Source: Letharia columbiana (taxonomy: Eukaryota; Ascomycota; Lecanoromycetes; Lecanorales; Parmeliaceae). From it: a stretch of DNA of 64,000 bases. Position 1 is the stretch's first letter; the number at the start of each line of letters is the position of its first letter. Below are positions 61,588 to 64,000 of this stretch, piece by piece. Location: the NCBI RefSeq assembly GCF_014066305.1, contig NW_023501054.1:244001-308000 (forward strand), in the 5' to 3' direction. Under the pieces are notes generated by a model. The model had not been told where the DNA came from. It made no database searches and saw only the letters and a program-made list of their open reading frames with translations. The position numbers and the translations under genes were made by a program.

Positions 61588-64000
61588 ATGCCCATGGATT
61601 TAGACAATGGGTATGCTTACCCGTCCGCCGATGGAGAATCGTCCCCCCAGAATGCGCCAGAGGAGAGATCAATGCAGATTGCAATTGTTGGAATGGCATG
61701 CCGCCTCCCGGAGTATGTTTCGAACATGGGAAAGTTCTGGGATCTCTGCCTCAAAGCTCGAAATACTTGGTCGGAGGTTCCCAAGGATAGGTTTTCGCAG
61801 GAGACATTCTATCATCCAAATCCCGACAAAACAAATTGCGTGAGTTGGACATCTCTTGCGATCTGAAAAGATCCTAAATCACCTTATAGTGGTACTCGAA
61901 AGGCGGTCACTTCCTTTCCGAAGATCTCTCACGCTTCGATGCCCACTTTTTCAGTATTACAGCCCAGGAAGCCAAGTCGATGGACCCGCAACAGCGTCTC
62001 CTGATGGAGTGCGCTTATGAGGCGATGGAGAACGCCGGCATTCCTTTCCAGTCGCTAGTTGGCCGGGCTGTGGGGGTTTTCGTTGGAGGCTCTCAGTCCG
62101 ACTATAGCAAGCTCATGATGAAAGATACCGAAACAATGCCCACCTTTCTTGAGACTGGAAACCAGGACGCAATCTTATCGGCAAGGCTATCATACTTTTT
62201 CAATTTATGCGGGCCTTGCTTCACCGCTGATACTGCTTGTTCGTCGAGCTTGACCGCCTTCCACCTCGCGTGCCAAAGTTTACGCACCGGGGAATCCAAA
62301 CAAGCTATTGTTGGCGGCTCGCATCTGAACCTCCTACCGGACTTGCTCATCGCAAAGTCTAATATCAGGCTACTTTCGCCAGAAGGAAAGTCCTTCGCTT
62401 TTGACGATCGATCCGATGGCTACGGCCCCGGCGAGGGTGCCGGCATTGCTATCCTGAAGCCTCTCAAGGATGCGATTAGAGACGGAGATCCTATTCGAGC
62501 GGTGGTGCGTAATTCTGGTATCAATCAGGATGGTCGAACCAATGGCATGACAATGCCTAGCGAAGAAGCCCAAGCAGCCCTGGCTCGCGCGACTTACGAA
62601 AATGTTGGTCTGGATCCTGCTGAAACTACCTATGTCGAGGCTCATGGCACTGGAACCGCCATCGGAGATCCTATTGAGACACGCGTGATCGAAGCTGTGC
62701 TTGGCAAAAATAGATCTATTGAAAACCCCCTCTATCTTGGCTCCGTCAAAACCAATGTCGGCCATCTAGAAGGAGCGTCGGGAATCGTGGCGATCATCAA
62801 AGCAGCGATGATGCTTGAGAGGGGAATCATCTTGCCCAACTCTGGGTTTGTAAAAGCCAATCCCAATATTCCTGCACTTGGCAAAAGCCTGGTGGTAGCT
62901 ACTCAACCGCTTCCCTGGCCAGAGACGTCCGTACGCAGGGCCTCTGTGAGCAACTTTGGTTTTGGTGAAACTCCTTCCTCATCTACTGACGTGCCAAGTA
63001 CTGATTTCTATTAGGAGGGTCAAACGCCCATGTCATTTTGGAGGAGAGCCCGTATCTTCGAAGACAGCGCCTAAAACAACTGACCAACGGTGAACCCCAT
63101 GGCTCTCAGGCACATACCATTGGAGTTGAATCCCATACAAATGGTGTGTTGGAAGAAACTAATAGAATTGAACCCCACAAAATGGGTGGGTTGAAAGAAG
63201 AAGCGATCAACAGCGCAGCCCCTGGCTCTCAGGAACATACCAATGGAACTGAACTCCATACAGATAATGTGTTGAAAGAAGAGGTGATCAACAACGAAGC
63301 CCATGGCTCTCAGGAACATACCAGTGGGATTGAACCCCACACAGATAATGTGTTGAAAGAAGAGGTGATCAACAACGAAGCCCATGGCTCTCAGGAACAT
63401 ACCAATGGAATGAAACCCCATACAAACACTGTGTTGAAAGAAGAGGTGATTGATACTGCACCCGAAATGCCAGCTAGGTTGTTTCTCTTGGCAGCGTATG
63501 ACAAAGCGTCGTTGGATCATCAAGCAATCAGACTGAAGGAATATTTAAGCTCGCACCTCGACGACAAAGATGATGACCTCTTGAGTGACCTCGCCTTTAC
63601 TCTAGGCCAACGACGATCCTTACTTCCATGGAAGGCTACGTATGTGGCGGACTCAGCGGGCAACCTGATCGAAAAGCTCAACAAGCCAGACCTCGCTCCA
63701 TTGCGTTCTAAGAAGGTACCGCAAGTCGGATTCGTCTTCACGGGCCAAGGAGCACAATGGTACGGAATGGGACGTGAGCTTCTCACCTCGAATCCCGTCT
63801 ATGCTTCTGCCATCGATGCGGCAGCGACTTCTATCCTCAAGTTCGGGGCGTCCTACAACCTGCGGGATGAGATTTTGAAGGACGCCAAATCATCACGCCT
63901 TGGACAAGCGTCCATCAGCCAGCCAGCCTGCACAGCGATACAGATTGCGCTAGTGCTTGTGCTACGGTCTTGGGGCGTGCAGCCGACCACCGTGACCGGC
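61588..64000 (+). CDS. highly reducing type polyketide synthase, N-terminal part (KS and start of AT)
   Basis: Exons 61588-61839, 61890-62964 and 63015 to the right edge, with two 50-nt introns (CTAAA and CTGAT branches), give at least 770 residues. The ketosynthase starts IAIVGMACRLPE and has the catalytic Cys in DTACSSS (about residue 201). The two histidines lie in EAHGTGTAIGDP (about 336) and SVKTNVGHLEGASG (about 376), and the domain ends NFGFGGSNAHVILEE. An acyltransferase begins with FVFTGQGAQWYGMG near residue 681. The N-terminal KS start without a SAT domain and the sequence style suit a highly reducing PKS. The later domains lie outside the window. The KS-AT linker contains an in-frame repeat, an oddity. 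The gene looks intact and is probably the core of a secondary-metabolite cluster. Confidence 0.92.
63092..63460 (+). repeat. in-frame 81-bp minisatellite in the PKS KS-AT linker
   Basis: The motif GGCTCTCAG recurs at 63101, 63224, 63305 and 63386. The last spacings are exactly 81 bp; the first is 123 bp because of an extra 42-bp half unit. Each unit encodes 27 residues of the type HGSQEHTSGIEPHTDNVLKE followed by EVINNEA. All units keep the reading frame. Confidence 0.92.

Noticed and set aside
63071..63523. 150-codon minus-strand frame with internal repeats
   Set aside because: It is the complement of the PKS linker minisatellite; the plus strand has conserved PKS domains on both sides in frame.

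Overview
The window looks like a chromosome segment of a filamentous ascomycete (Pezizomycotina). The signs are short GT-AG introns of 50-110 nt with CTAAC/CTGAC-like branch sites, a NACHT-ankyrin (NLR-type) gene, a highly reducing type polyketide synthase, and a 22 kb block of AT-rich, TpA-dense DNA full of retrotransposon ruins that show only transition differences. That last pattern is typical of repeat-induced point mutation (RIP). The exact species cannot be read from the sequence.

Layout. 1-4567 (minus) is a NACHT-ankyrin gene cut by the left edge, with two apparent reading-frame breaks. 5.3-15.6 kb is gene-poor and decaying: an F-box pseudogene, two remnants of the fungal 'LPxEIRxxIY' family, an unidentified C-terminal fragment and a PD-(D/E)XK-like gene, most with stops or frame breaks, plus one apparently intact three-exon hypothetical gene (12635-13653). 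17442-20403 (minus) is a cleanly spliced 899-residue membrane protein that appears to carry a MARVEL domain nested inside another membrane-protein family. 21.0-22.3 kb holds a homopolymer seam and T-rich sequence. 24942-26434 is a five-exon secreted Ser/Thr-rich protein with a probable GC-AG intron. 31079-33236 is a two-part protein split by one frame break. Long stretches between these carry no recognisable gene.

35.5-57.7 kb is the AT-rich block, and it has a readable nested architecture. There is a complete RIP-mutated Ty3/gypsy chromodomain retrotransposon (36124-43130; 164-bp LTRs, AGATT target duplication). There is a family of long-inverted-repeat (foldback-like) elements whose arms contain a 14-bp minisatellite and variable numbers of a roughly 205-bp core. 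A 2.5 kb TIR element with an 8-bp target duplication sits inside one foldback arm. A TRIM-like 1.3 kb LTR element (56273-57607; GTTAC duplication) and a solo LTR of the same family (43636-43779) complete the set. A strongly GC-rich palindromic island survives at 53.2-53.4 kb.

57.7-64 kb returns to normal composition. It carries a divergent pair: an intact FSH-family serine hydrolase (58172-59128, minus) and the start of a highly reducing type PKS (61588 to the right edge, plus). Hydrolases of this family release polyketides from such synthases, so the pair is probably the left border of a biosynthetic gene cluster abutting the AT-rich block. The PKS has an in-frame 81-bp minisatellite in its KS-AT linker.
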